Positions 53,311 to 62,190 of a DNA stretch of 64,000 bases are shown piece after piece; position 1 is the stretch's first letter, and every line of letters begins with the position of its first letter. The notes under the pieces were generated by a model. The model was not told where the DNA came from. It worked only from the letters and a program-made list of their open reading frames with translations, and searched no databases. The position numbers were made by a program, and so were the translations under genes. The DNA is from DASWJZ01 sp963805325 (lineage in GTDB: Bacteria; Pseudomonadota; Alphaproteobacteria; Rhizobiales; Afifellaceae): positions 310,001 to 374,000 of the forward strand of contig CAWDTS010000004.1 in the NCBI GenBank assembly GCA_963805325.1, written 5' to 3'.

Positions 53311-53339
53311 TTGCGCGGCGCGCCGGGCGGCGCTTATAT
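53311..53339 (+). promoter_or_regulatory. Candidate promoter of tRNA-Glu
   Basis: TTGCGC (53311-53316), 17 bases, TTATAT (53334-53339). The tRNA begins 15 bases after the -10 element. Confidence 0.55.
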
Positions 53340-53353
53340 GCGCCCCGCGCGCC

Positions 53354-53429
53354 GCTCCCTTCGTCTAGCGGTCTAGGACGCTGCCCTCTCACGGCAGAAA
53401 CAGGGGTTCGAGTCCCCTAGGGAGCGCCA
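53354..53429 (+). tRNA. tRNA-Glu (CTC)
   Basis: This is a complete cloverleaf. The acceptor stem is GCTCCCT with AGGGAGC, the anticodon stem CTGCC/GGCAG and the loop CTCTCAC, so the anticodon CTC lies at 53388-53390. The TPsiC arm is AGGGG-TTCGAGT-CCCCT. The 3' CCA (53427-53429) is encoded. It reads GAG codons. Confidence 0.97.
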
Positions 53430-53659
53430 GCGACGCCTCCGCCCACCGCAGCAGCCGTTCCTCGTTCTCCAGTGTCCGCCCGGAGAAGGACGCGTCGCGG
53501 CATTGAAATGGCCGGGCAAAGGAACGACGCTGCGCTGGCGGATCGCCTGCAAAGACCTGAGGGTGGACCCGGTGTCGGACACGAAATCCCGCAACCGCAA
53601 GGCGCGCAAGTCGCCGGCCCGCCCGCCGTCGGGCAAGGCGATCCTGGCGCTCAACGCCT
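53430..53659 (+). other. Unassigned stretch between tRNA-Glu and an aminotransferase gene
   Basis: A 69-codon frame at 53503-53712 encodes a basic peptide (KWPGKGTTLRWRIACKDLRV, KSRNRKARKSPARPPSGKAI) that overlaps the aminotransferase start. It has no ribosome site and no family character. The region may be a gene remnant, an attachment-site scar beside the tRNA or simple spacer. I see no direct repeat of the tRNA 3' end within the window. Confidence 0.3.
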
Positions 53660-55006
53660 TTGACCAGCGGCGCGCGAAGCGACTTGGAGATTTCGGTCGG
53701 CGCGCTCCTTGAGCGCCGCGTCCGGACTTTCGGGCCGATCTCGATGCTCTTCTATGACCACCCGCTGCACATCGTGCGGGCGGAAGGCGCCTGGATGTAC
53801 GATGCGGAGGGGAGGGCGTATCTCGACCTCTACAACAACGTCCCCTCCGTCGGGCATTGCCATCCGCACGTGGTGGAGGCGATCGCCAGGCAGGCGGCGC
53901 TCCTCAACATCCACACGCGCTATCTGCACGACACGGTGCTGAGCTACGCGGAGCGCCTGCTCGCCACGCTCCCCGGTACGATGACCAATATCGCGTTCAC
54001 CTGCACCGGCAGCGAGAGCAACGATCTGGCGCTGCAGGTGGCGCGCGCCGCGACGGGCGGCGAAGGCCTTGTCGTCACGGCGAACGCCTATCATGGCAAC
54101 TCCTCCGCGGTCGTCGACATTTCGCCATCCTCGGCTCCCGGCCGTCTGCTCGCGCCGCATGTGCGCGCCGTTCCGCCACCCGACGCGCGCCTCGGAGAAG
54201 GCGCGGCGGCGCGCTTCGCGGCCGACGTGCGCGCCGCGATCGCCGACCTCGAAGCGAAAGGCATCCGCTTCGCGGCGCTCGTCTTCGACAGCATCTTTTC
54301 AAGCGACGGCGTCTATGCCGATCCGCCGGGCCTGCTCGCACCGGCGGTCAAGGCGGCGAGAAAGGCCGGAGGGCTCGTCATTGCCGACGAAGTGCAGCCG
54401 GGCTTCGGGCGGACCGGCAAGCACATGTGGGGCTTTCAGCGCCACCGCATCGCGCCCGACATGGTCACCATGGGAAAGCCAATGGGGAACGGCTATCCGA
54501 TCGGCGCGGTCGCAGCGAGCCCGGAGCTCTTCTCGGCTTTCACCAAGCGCGTCGGCTACTTCAACACGTTCGGGGGCAGCCCGGTCGCCGCCGCTGCGGG
54601 CATGGCGGTCCTCGACGTACTTGGAGGCGAGAAGCTGATCGCCAATGCCGGCAAGGTCGGCGGGCATCTCGTGAAGAATTTGAAAGCGCTTTCTGCGCGC
54701 CACGAGCCGCTCGGCGAGGTGCGCGGCGCCGGACTCTATCTCGGCGTGGAGTTCGTTTCCGACCGTGATGCGTGGACGCCCGACGCGGCGACCGCCCGCC
54801 ATGTCATCGGTTTCCTACGCGAGAAGCGGATTTTGATCGGCGCCGCGGGCCCGCACGGCAACGTATTGAAGATTCGCCCGCCGCTCTGCCTCTCCGTCGA
54901 GCAGGCCGACATGCTTGTCGCTGGAATCGACGAGGCGCTCAGCAAGCGTCCGGACGTCAAGCGATACACTCGCCCCCGTCGATCACCAGCGCGTGCCCGG
55001 TCATGA
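53660..55006 (+). CDS. Class-III aminotransferase / phospholyase-like PLP enzyme
   Basis: This is a 448-residue fold-type I PLP enzyme. The N-terminal half resembles the ethanolamine-phosphate and hydroxylysine-phosphate phospholyase branch: YNNVPSVGHCHPHVVEAIAR, HTRYLHDTVLSYAERLL and CTGSESNDLALQVAR. DEVQPGFGRTG binds the cofactor and K273 in TMGKPMGNGYP forms the Schiff base. It may therefore eliminate phosphate and ammonia from a phosphorylated amino alcohol rather than transaminate; a kinase gene of the APH fold lies 800 bases downstream. The start is TTG 53660, the best fit without an ATG. It overlaps the convergent SDR by 50 bases. Confidence 0.85.
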   Translation: MTSGARSDLEISVGALLERRVRTFGPISMLFYDHPLHIVRAEGAWMYDAEGRAYLDLYNNVPSVGHCHPHVVEAIARQAALLNIHTRYLHDTVLSYAERLLATLPGTMTNIAFTCTGSESNDLALQVARAATGGEGLVVTANAYHGNSSAVVDISPSSAPGRLLAPHVRAVPPPDARLGEGAAARFAADVRAAIADLEAKGIRFAALVFDSIFSSDGVYADPPGLLAPAVKAARKAGGLVIADEVQPGFGRTGKHMWGFQRHRIAPDMVTMGKPMGNGYPIGAVAASPELFSAFTKRVGYFNTFGGSPVAAAAGMAVLDVLGGEKLIANAGKVGGHLVKNLKALSARHEPLGEVRGAGLYLGVEFVSDRDAWTPDAATARHVIGFLREKRILIGAAGPHGNVLKIRPPLCLSVEQADMLVAGIDEALSKRPDVKRYTRPRRSPARARS

Positions 55007-55718
55007 AGGCCGAGCGGTCGGAGGCCAGGAACAGAATTGCCTCGGCGATCTCATCGACGCTCGCGAAGCGGCCGAGCGGAATCTTCTTCGCCACGTAGTC
55101 GAGGAGCGCCTGGCGCCCGCCCATCTGGCGCGTGAACGGATCGTTGAACGCCGTATCGACCCAGCCGGGGCAAAGCGCGTTCACGCGCACATTATGCTTC
55201 CCGTAGTCGATGGCGATCTGCTTCACCATGGCGACTGCCGCGTGCTTCGATGTGGCGTAGGCGATCATGCCGGGATCGTAGAAGACGCCGGAATTCGACG
55301 ACGTCACGATGATCGAGCCGCCGCCTTGCTCGCGCATGTGCGGCATGACGAGGCGCGCGAGCGTGAAATGTGCGCGGACATTGATAGACCAGGAGCGGTC
55401 CATCCCGGGCGGATCGACGTCTTCCAGCGAGCCTTCCACCTGAATGCCGGCGTGGCTGTGCAGGATGTCGATGCGGCCGAATTCCGCGACGGCGCGCGCC
55501 ACCAGCCGCTCGATCGCTTCCGTGTCGCCAACGTCGGTCGCGACCGCGATCGCAGTTCCGCCCTTTGCGGCGATGCGGCGCACCGTCTCTTCGCCAGCCG
55601 CGGTGTCCCGATCCGCGATGACGAGTCGCGCCCCTTCGCGCGCCATGATCTCGGCGCCGGCCCGGCCGATACCGGAGCCCGCGCCGGTCACGATCGCCAC
55701 CCTGTCCTTGAGGATCAC
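54957..55718 (-). CDS. SDR family oxidoreductase
   Basis: This is a 253-residue classical SDR. It has TGAGSGIG at the cofactor site, IADRD suggesting NAD, TSSNSG (catalytic serine), YATSK (tyrosine and lysine) and FMTGHALVIDGG. The usual NNAG motif reads SHAG, a rare variant that removes the structural asparagine. I chose GTG 55718, with AAGGGGG before it and the natural SDR N-terminus, instead of ATG 55796. Its 3' end overlaps the aminotransferase gene tail-to-tail. Confidence 0.88.
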   Translation of the reverse strand: MILKDRVAIVTGAGSGIGRAGAEIMAREGARLVIADRDTAAGEETVRRIAAKGGTAIAVATDVGDTEAIERLVARAVAEFGRIDILHSHAGIQVEGSLEDVDPPGMDRSWSINVRAHFTLARLVMPHMREQGGGSIIVTSSNSGVFYDPGMIAYATSKHAAVAMVKQIAIDYGKHNVRVNALCPGWVDTAFNDPFTRQMGGRQALLDYVAKKIPLGRFASVDEIAEAILFLASDRSAFMTGHALVIDGGECIA

Positions 55719-55807
55719 TTTGCCCCCCTTTGCCCGAGCCCCCTTGTCCCACTGGGCGGATGTGACAAGTTCAGGAACGACGATAGCAAGCTTCACGGGC
55801 GGGGCGA

Positions 55808-56812
55808 ATGCAGTTCGACGATCTTCCTCACGTGCGCCAGCTCGAATGTCTGGGCGAACTGGCGCAGGCCGCGCTTGCCCGATACGGCATCAAGGCCGCC
55901 GAGCCGCCGAAGCTCGTCAACGTCTCGGAGAACGCGACCTACAAGGTCCGAGCCGTCAACGGCCGCGACTACGCGCTTCGCGTCCATCGCGAGGGTTATC
56001 ATTCGAAGAACGCCATCGCCTCGGAGCTGGCGTGGCTGCAGGCGTTGCGGCGCGACGGCGTGGTGGTCACGCCAATTCCCGTGCCCGGCGCGGACGGTAG
56101 CCTGATCCAGGTTGTGGGGCACCCGGCGATGGCCCGGCCGCGCCACGTCGTGCTTTTCGACTGGGAGGCGGGGCGGGAGCCGTCGGAGACGGAGCATCTG
56201 GTCGAGAAGTTCGCTGTCCTCGGCGAGGTGACGGCGCGCATGCACAAGCACTCGGAGCGCTGGGCGCGGCCGGAAAACTTCGAGCGCCTCACCTGGGATT
56301 TCGAAACGAGCCTCGGCGAGCGACCGCATTGGGGGCGCTGGGCCGATGGCATGGGCGTTGACAAGGCCAAGGCGGCGCTTTTCGGCCGCGCTGTCGACCT
56401 GATCGGACTAAGACTGGAAAAATTCGGCAAGGCGCCGGAGCGCTTCGGCTTGATCCACTGCGACATGCGGCTCGCCAATCTCCTGGTCGACGGCGACACG
56501 GTGAAGGTCATCGACTTCGACGATTGCGGTTTCTCCTGGCATCTCTACGACGCGGCGACCGCCGTTTCCTTCTTCGAGCACGAGCCGCACGTGCCGGATC
56601 TGCTTCGGTCGTGGATCGCCGGCTATCGCAAGGTGCTGCCGCTCTCCGCGCGGGACGAGGCGGAGATGCAGACCTTCGTCATGCTCCGCCGCATGCTCCT
56701 CGTCGCCTGGATCGGCTCGCATTCGGAGACCGATCTCGCGAAGTCGATGGGCGTCTCCTACACGGAAACGACCGCACCGCTTTGCGAAGAGTACCTGACG
56801 AAGTTTGGGTGA
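55808..56812 (+). CDS. APH-fold phosphotransferase (amino-alcohol or homoserine kinase-like)
   Basis: This 334-residue protein has the aminoglycoside phosphotransferase/choline kinase fold. It has a nucleotide-binding lobe (VSENATYKVRAVNGRDYALR), the Brenner motif HCDMRLANLLVDG (catalytic aspartate) near 218 and the Mg-binding IDFDDCG near 238. Relatives phosphorylate choline, ethanolamine, homoserine or hydroxylysine. It begins 90 bases after the divergent SDR. Next to a class-III PLP enzyme, it may supply the phosphorylated substrate for elimination; this is inference. Confidence 0.88.
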   Translation: MQFDDLPHVRQLECLGELAQAALARYGIKAAEPPKLVNVSENATYKVRAVNGRDYALRVHREGYHSKNAIASELAWLQALRRDGVVVTPIPVPGADGSLIQVVGHPAMARPRHVVLFDWEAGREPSETEHLVEKFAVLGEVTARMHKHSERWARPENFERLTWDFETSLGERPHWGRWADGMGVDKAKAALFGRAVDLIGLRLEKFGKAPERFGLIHCDMRLANLLVDGDTVKVIDFDDCGFSWHLYDAATAVSFFEHEPHVPDLLRSWIAGYRKVLPLSARDEAEMQTFVMLRRMLLVAWIGSHSETDLAKSMGVSYTETTAPLCEEYLTKFG

Positions 56813-56836
56813 GAAGGAGGAGGTGTTTCCGCCGCT

Positions 56837-57012
56837 GACCTTCTCCCGAGACCGGGAGAAGGTGCCGTTTGGCTTGCCAAACGGCGGATGAGGGCTCAGT
56901 TCGACGGAAAGGGCGATGCGGCTGGCCTTCCGAGAATTCGGGTCGGCATTGACCTCAACCCTCATCCGTCCGCTTCGCGGACACCTTCTCCCAAGCTTGG
57001 GAGAAGGTTCCC
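56837..57012. repeat. Pair of inverted rhizobial-type palindromic repeats
   Basis: Copy one at 56837-56898 (ACCTTCTCCCGAGACCGGGA then GAAGGTGCCGTTTGG ... GGATGAGGGC) and copy two at 56958-57012 (CCCTCATCCGTCCG ... ACCTTCTCCCAAGCTTGGGA) lie in opposite orientation between converging genes. Each contains its own CTTCTCCC/GGGAGAAGG hairpin. Such elements are scattered in Hyphomicrobiales genomes. Confidence 0.8.
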
Positions 57013-57018
57013 TCCGAT

Positions 57019-57786
57019 TCAGGCGTTCAGCGCCTCCAGCGATTCCGGCAGAATCTGGCCGCCGTCGACGACGATCGTCTGGCCGGTGATGTAGCCCGCC
57101 TCCTTTGAGGCGAGGAAGAGCGCGGCGTAGCCGATGTCCTCGACCGAGCCGAGGCGCTTCAAGGGAATCGAGGCGGCCATGGTCTTCAGGTAATCCTCGC
57201 CGAGCCCTTCCAGCCCTTCCGTCACGATGTTGCCGGGAAGCACCGCGTTGACGGTGATCCCGTATTTCGCGAGTTCGATGGCCGCGGTCTTTAGAAACCC
57301 GAGCTGGCCGGATTTCGATGCGCCGTAGTGCGTCCAGCCGGGGAAGCCGGTGATCGGACCGGTGATCGAGGATGTGATGACGATGCGGCCGGCGCCTGAC
57401 TTCTTAAGATAGGGGAGGCATGCCTTTATCGCGAGGAACGTGCCCTTGAGGTTGGTGCCGACAACCTCGTCCCATTGCTCCGGCGTCATGTCCTCGATCT
57501 TCGCCTGCGGAAAGATGCCGGCGTTGGCGCAGAGGATATCGATGCCGCCGTTCTTGCGCGCCGCCGCCTTCGCCATCTTCTCGAGGTCTTCGAGCTTCGT
57601 CACGTCGGCTGCGATGGCGGACGCGGATTCGCCGAGCTCCTTCGCAGCCTTCCTGGCCTGAGCGGCATTGCGGGCGACCACCACGACCTTCGCGCCATTT
57701 TTGGCGAAGACCCGCGCGATCCCCTTGCCGATCCCCTTGCTCGCGCCGGTGACGACGACGGATTTGCCCTTCACCGATGTCAGCAT
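57019..57786 (-). CDS. SDR family oxidoreductase (FabG-like)
   Basis: This 255-residue classical SDR has TGASKGIG at 13-20, ARN after the second strand (NADP-type), ANAGIF, TSSITG with the catalytic serine, YGASKSG and a C-terminal YITGQTIVVDGGQ. The chain is closest to 3-oxoacyl-ACP reductase-like enzymes of catabolic clusters. It directly follows the ABC transporter permease genes on the minus strand (27 bases), so it probably belongs to the transporter operon and acts on the imported compound. Confidence 0.92.
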   Translation of the reverse strand: MLTSVKGKSVVVTGASKGIGKGIARVFAKNGAKVVVVARNAAQARKAAKELGESASAIAADVTKLEDLEKMAKAAARKNGGIDILCANAGIFPQAKIEDMTPEQWDEVVGTNLKGTFLAIKACLPYLKKSGAGRIVITSSITGPITGFPGWTHYGASKSGQLGFLKTAAIELAKYGITVNAVLPGNIVTEGLEGLGEDYLKTMAASIPLKRLGSVEDIGYAALFLASKEAGYITGQTIVVDGGQILPESLEALNA

Positions 57787-57813
57787 GTCAGCCTCCCCCC
57801 AAATCTTGCCGCC

Positions 57814-58638
57814 TCAGGCTTCGGCGTCGCGCGCGGAGCGCGAGCGCGTGCGCACCACGAGCGCCACCAGCGCATAGCCGCCGAGAAGCACGATGATGGC
57901 GCCGATTGTCGCGACCGTGCCGAGAACCGGAACGCCGGGCGTGTAGCCGGCCACCATCTTGGCATAGAGGAATTCCGGCACCGTCGTGTCGGCGCCGTCG
58001 GTGTAGAGCGATAGCGGGAAGTTGCCCCAGGACAGCAGGAAGGCAAAAAGGCAGCCCGAGAAGATGCCGGGGAAGAGCACCGGCAGCGTGATCTCGCGCA
58101 GTACCTGCCAGCGGCTTGCGCCGAGATCGAAGGCCGCCTCCTCGAGCGCCGGATCGAAGCTGTAGACCTGGATGGAGATGACCAGCGTCACCACCGGCAC
58201 CACCCAGACGAGATGCGCAAAGACCGCCGACTTCCAGGAGAGCGGAAGGCCGAGCGCGCTGAACCACAGGAGCAGCGCGAGACCGAGCACCGATTGCGGG
58301 AAGAAGATCGGCAGCAGAACGAGCTTTTGATAGAAGGAGCGGCCGCGCCAGTCGTAGCGCGCAAAGGCCAGCGCGCCGAAGAAGGCGATCACGACGGAGA
58401 TCGCCGTAACGCAGAGCGCGATCGAGATCGACGCATTGAGGATCTGCCAGGTCTCGGTCGCGGCAAATGTCTTCTTCCACCAGGTGAAGCCCCAGCGCGG
58501 GATCGGGAAGAGGAAATAGCGGCTGTCGGTAAGCGACGCCAAGGTGATGGCGGCGCTCGGCAGATAAAGGAACACCCCGACCGCCACCGTCCAGGCGATG
58601 ATGAGCACATGCCAGAGGCGCTGGTTGGTGCCGTTCAT
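57814..58638 (-). CDS. ABC transporter permease, PotC-like
   Basis: This 274-residue inner-membrane protein has six helices. It carries the EAA loop EEAAFDLGASRWQVLREITL near 175-195, which contacts the ATPase. The family imports spermidine, putrescine and similar cations. It overlaps the upstream permease gene by four bases. The trailing segment is arginine-rich. Confidence 0.92.
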   Translation of the reverse strand: MNGTNQRLWHVLIIAWTVAVGVFLYLPSAAITLASLTDSRYFLFPIPRWGFTWWKKTFAATETWQILNASISIALCVTAISVVIAFFGALAFARYDWRGRSFYQKLVLLPIFFPQSVLGLALLLWFSALGLPLSWKSAVFAHLVWVVPVVTLVISIQVYSFDPALEEAAFDLGASRWQVLREITLPVLFPGIFSGCLFAFLLSWGNFPLSLYTDGADTTVPEFLYAKMVAGYTPGVPVLGTVATIGAIIVLLGGYALVALVVRTRSRSARDAEA

Positions 58639-59495
58639 GTGGCCTTTCTCCGGCCAAGGACGGTATCGAGATCAAAGCGGCGCAAGACGAGAAGCACGAG
58701 AATTCCGACGACCAGCATCAGGAGCACGGCAAGCGCCGCTCCGAGCGGCCAGTTCTGCGCATAGGTGAACGCGATCTCGATATCGTGCGTGATCGGAATC
58801 ACCTTCTGGCCGCCGAGCACCTTGGCCTCGACGATAGAGCCGACGGCGAGCACGAAGGTGAGCAGGAAGCCGATGACGATGCCCGGCATCGAAAGCGGCA
58901 GCTCGATCTCGCGAAACACCTGCCAGCGGCTGGAGCCAAGGTCGAAGGCCGCTTCGCGCACCTCGTTCGGCACCATCGCGACACCGAGCGACATCGGGAA
59001 GAGCATGTAGGGCAGGTAGGTATAGACCATGCCGAGGATGATCGCCGGCAGCGTGAACAGGATGCTTTCCGGCTCGTAGCCGAAGAGCGTCTTCATGCTG
59101 CCGAGAAGCACACCGTTCTTGATCAGGAAGAGCACCCAGCCATAGAGGCGCACGTTCTCCGACACGAAAAGCGGGATGACGAAGACCAGCGTCACCGCCA
59201 TCGACCAGCGGCCGAACACGCGGTTCAGCCCGTAGGCGACCGGGTAGCAGATCAAGGCGAGAACGATGACCGTCAGTGTGGCAAGTCCGAGCGACCAGAG
59301 AAAGGAGATGTAGTTGGAGCTCTCGATGATCGTCCGGTAGTTCTGAAGCGTCGGCTGCTGCCAGATGGAGAAGGTCCGCTCCGGCATGAAGCTGAACGCG
59401 ACGACCGTGATCAGCGGCGCCACGAAGCCGATCAGAAAGAGCGCTATGAAAGGCAGCGCCGCCCGCCCGCCGGGACCCAGTCGTGCGCCGTTCAC
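58635..59495 (-). CDS. ABC transporter permease, PotB-like
   Basis: This 286-residue protein has six helices, the first at about 13-35 (ALPFIALFLIGFVAPLITVV), and an EAA loop (REAAFDLGSSRWQVFREIEL). It forms the heterodimeric channel with the next gene. It begins 180 bases after the ATPase gene; that gap holds repeat copies. Confidence 0.92.
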   Translation of the reverse strand: MNGARLGPGGRAALPFIALFLIGFVAPLITVVAFSFMPERTFSIWQQPTLQNYRTIIESSNYISFLWSLGLATLTVIVLALICYPVAYGLNRVFGRWSMAVTLVFVIPLFVSENVRLYGWVLFLIKNGVLLGSMKTLFGYEPESILFTLPAIILGMVYTYLPYMLFPMSLGVAMVPNEVREAAFDLGSSRWQVFREIELPLSMPGIVIGFLLTFVLAVGSIVEAKVLGGQKVIPITHDIEIAFTYAQNWPLGAALAVLLMLVVGILVLLVLRRFDLDTVLGRRKAT

Positions 59496-59525
59496 CGCAA
59501 CGACCTCACGCTCGTCACACCCTCG

Positions 59526-59640
59526 ACCTCATCCTGAGGTGCGGCCCCGAAGGGGCCGCCTCGAAGGGGCGATGAGCCGCGCGGACCACCGCTCTGCGTG
59601 CTTCGAGGCGAGCTCCGCTCGCACCTCAGTATGAGGGAGG
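59526..59640. repeat. Pair of palindromic repeats within the transporter operon
   Basis: CCTCATCCTGAGGTGC with GGCCGCCTCGAAGG at 59526-59570, and the inverse CTTCGAGGCGAGCTCC ... GCACCTCAGTATGAGG at 59600-59637. The same element recurs at 62984-63110. It fills the gap between the ATPase and PotB-like genes. Confidence 0.8.
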
Positions 59641-59676
59641 TCGGAGGATGCCGGGTGCGCACTGATGCGGCGGCCA

Positions 59677-60744
59677 TCAGTCGCTCACGAGAATGGAATC
59701 GCCGGAGTCCCAGCCGATCCGCACGATGTCGTCGAGCTTTCCGGAATAGGCCTGCTGGCGGAGCTTCTCGATGATGAAGACCTGTTCGCCGACGCGTACC
59801 TGGTACTGGATGCGCGAGCCGAGCGCGTATTCGTTGTAGAGGCGGCCCTCGACGCTGTTTTCCGCCTCGCTCGGCGAATTGAGGAAGCGCAGGAACTCGG
59901 GGCGGATGACGAGGTGCCCCGCCGTCATGCCGTTCGCCGGCTTCGGCCCGCGGAAGGTGGCATTGAGATCGGTCGCCGTGAGGCTTCCGTCGGAGGCGAC
60001 CTTCACGCGCAAAATGTTCACGTCGCCCATGAACTCGGAGACGAACTTCGTCTCCGGCGCGGTGTAGATCTCGTTCGGCGTGCCGACCTGCACCAGCTTG
60101 CCGGCGCGCATGACGCCGATGCGGTCGCTCATCACCATCGCCTCTTCGAGGCTGTGGGTGATGTAGATGAAGGTCTTGTGCGTCTCGCGGTGGATGTCCT
60201 TCAGCTCTTTCTCGAGCGTCTTCCTGAGCTTGTAGTCGATCGCGGAAAGCGGCTCGTCGAAGAACAGAATTTCCGGGTCGTAGGCGAGGGCGCGGGCGAG
60301 CGCCACGCGCTGCCGCTCGCCGCCGGAACACTGCATGACGTTCTTGTCGAAGTAGCCCTCCGGCAGGCGCAGGAGCCGCATCAGCTCAAGCGCGCGGGCT
60401 TTGCGTGCCGCCGCGGCGACGCCCTTGATCTTCAAGGGAAAGCCGATGTTCTCGCCGACGGACCGGTGCGGGAAGAGCGCCAGCGACTGGAAGACGAGGC
60501 AGGTCGGGCGCTGGTTGGCCGGCACATCATTCACCGTCACCCCACGGATACGGATTTCGCCCGAGCTCGGCGTCTCAAGCCCCGCCAGCATGCGAAGCAG
60601 CGTCGTCTTGCCCGACCCGGACGGTCCGACGATGGTGACGAACTCGCCCTCCGCCACGTCGAGGTCAATTCCGTCAACGGCATTGAAATTTCCGAAGGTC
60701 TTCGTCAGCCCCCGGAGGACAAGAATATCCGCGCGTTCCGTCAT
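59677..60744 (-). CDS. ABC transporter ATP-binding protein, PotA-like
   Basis: This 355-residue ATPase has Walker A GPSGSGKTTLLRMLAG, Q-loop LVFQSLALFPHRSV, signature CSGGERQRVALARAL, Walker B ILFFDEPLSAID and H-loop THSLEEAM. The C-terminal TOBE domain is present (ANGMTAGHLVIRPEFLRF). It powers import by the two permeases. ATG 60744 is used. A stem-loop at 60785-60814 lies upstream. Confidence 0.95.
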   Translation of the reverse strand: MTERADILVLRGLTKTFGNFNAVDGIDLDVAEGEFVTIVGPSGSGKTTLLRMLAGLETPSSGEIRIRGVTVNDVPANQRPTCLVFQSLALFPHRSVGENIGFPLKIKGVAAAARKARALELMRLLRLPEGYFDKNVMQCSGGERQRVALARALAYDPEILFFDEPLSAIDYKLRKTLEKELKDIHRETHKTFIYITHSLEEAMVMSDRIGVMRAGKLVQVGTPNEIYTAPETKFVSEFMGDVNILRVKVASDGSLTATDLNATFRGPKPANGMTAGHLVIRPEFLRFLNSPSEAENSVEGRLYNEYALGSRIQYQVRVGEQVFIIEKLRQQAYSGKLDDIVRIGWDSGDSILVSD

Positions 60745-60784
60745 CGATGCCGAACTGCAGTTCTTCCGTTCAGTGTGGAATTAG

Positions 60785-60814
60785 AAGGCCCTCGTGCCTG
60801 CGCACAAGGGCCTT
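60785..60814. terminator. Stable stem-loop between binding-protein and ATPase genes
   Basis: AAGGCCCT (60785-60792) pairs with AGGGCCTT (60807-60814), with an inner GTGC/GCAC pairing. On the minus strand no long T run follows, so it may act as a partial terminator or mRNA 3'-end stabiliser that raises binding-protein expression over the membrane components. Confidence 0.6.
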
Positions 60815-60842
60815 CGAACGTTACGACCCAAGAAGGGGTCAG

Positions 60843-62015
60843 TCACCCGCCGGAAGCCTCGCGCTTGGCGGCGGTCATGATGTCGAGCAGCTTGTCGTAA
60901 TCGGGCACGATGTCGTACTCGATCGAGGCCGCCATCTCCTCGTCGAGGCTGTCCCACTGGATGGCGTCGAGCTCGTCCGGCGTGAAGAGGCTGAGGCACT
61001 CAGGATTGGCCATCTGCGCAACCGGGTTGAACGTGCCCTCGGCAAAAGCGACGACGTGCGCAACCTTCGGGTCCTGGACGTATTTCAGGAACTCCACCGC
61101 CAACGGCGATTCCTGCGGATTGTTGACGGTTGAGGTGACTTCGATCCACGACACGCCGCCCTTGCCGCCTGCCATCGGCCCTTTCTTCGGTGTGATGCCG
61201 CGGATGTTCTTGAAGCCGTCGGCGCGCGCGGGCGAGGCGCTGTAGGTGCCGCCGGTCAGGTGGAAGTCGATCTCGCCGGCAACGAAAGCCTGGTTCATGG
61301 TGGCGATGTCGCCGACGAGCTTCGCGCCCTTGAACACGCGCTTTGCGGTCTCGCCGAACTTCGCGACCTCGTCTTCCGTGTGCTCGCGGAACGGATCGAA
61401 GCCGGAGATCAGGCAGATGTCGAAGACGTTCCAGTCGTCCAATTCAAGGATGCCGTATTTTCCGTCGTTGGCCGGATCGTTCCAGAGATCCCAGCCCTGG
61501 TCCTCGGCCGTGGCGCGGCTGACCTTGTCGGTGTTGACGACGAAGGAGTAGGGGCCGAAGCGCTGGCACATGCCGAGCAGTTCCTTGCCGTCGTCGCTCA
61601 TCGCCCAGTGATAGGGCGGCGCGAACATCGGCAGCATCTTCTCGAAGTAGGGCTCCATCGCCGCGCGGTCGAGCGGCTTGATGAGGCCCTTCCGGATACA
61701 TGATCTTGCGCGCCCACGGGATTGTTGACGTTGATCAGATCCCAGACGTTGATCTCGCCAGCGCGGAGCCGGTTGATCATCGTCGGATCGTTGGTGAGCG
61801 ATTCCGCCTTGACCGTGGCGCCCTTCATTTCACGGAAGGGGTCGAGCACCTGGGCGGAATTGTAGCCCTCCCAGCAGAGGATATTCAGTTCCTTCTCGCG
61901 CGCCGCGAAGCGCGGTTCTGGCCGTTCCGAAGGCGCCCGTCGCGAAAGCCGCCGCCATGGCGGTCGAGCTGCTCCATGAAATTGCGTCGCGTGATCCCCT
62001 GCCTGCCATTGTCAT
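60843..62015 (-). pseudogene. Polyamine-type substrate-binding protein (PotD/PotF-like), N-terminal third in shifted frames
   Basis: The 3' portion from 61658 to 60843 is intact (271 residues, MEPYFEKMLPMF to ASGG; contains GYLDDWN-like ILELDDWNVF and EYDIVPDYDKLLDIM). The N-terminal third continues in other frames: ITRRNFMEQL (Tat-type twin arginine), TAMAAAFATGAFGTAR, then KELNILCWEGYNSAQVLDPF, REMKGATVKAESLTNDPTMI, NRLRAGEINVWDLINVNNP, WARKIMYPEG and LIKPLDRAAMEPY. At least five frame changes between 62015 and 61690 are needed, two of them in CCC and GGG runs. If real, it inactivates the transporter; if sequencing error, the gene is a normal approximately 390-residue binding protein. Confidence 0.8.
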
Positions 62016-62190
62016 CTCCCGCCTCTGCTGACGTTGCGCCGCATTTCCGCTTCTCGCTCGGAGGAGCAAAATCCTTGCCAGAAGTGATGCATGGCGGGCG
62101 GCGCACGAAAATAGCGACAGACGACATGATCTTTGCGCCACGCGCCACTTCGCAGCCTGTGCGTGTGCCGTGCGACCAGAGGCCGGACCT

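Noticed and set aside
53354..53660. Integrated element at tRNA-Glu
   Set aside because: No integrase and no repeat of the tRNA 3' end were seen within the window, so an island boundary is not supported.
53503..53712. 69-codon basic ORF after tRNA-Glu
   Set aside because: No ribosome site, no family, and it overlaps the aminotransferase start. Not supported as a gene.
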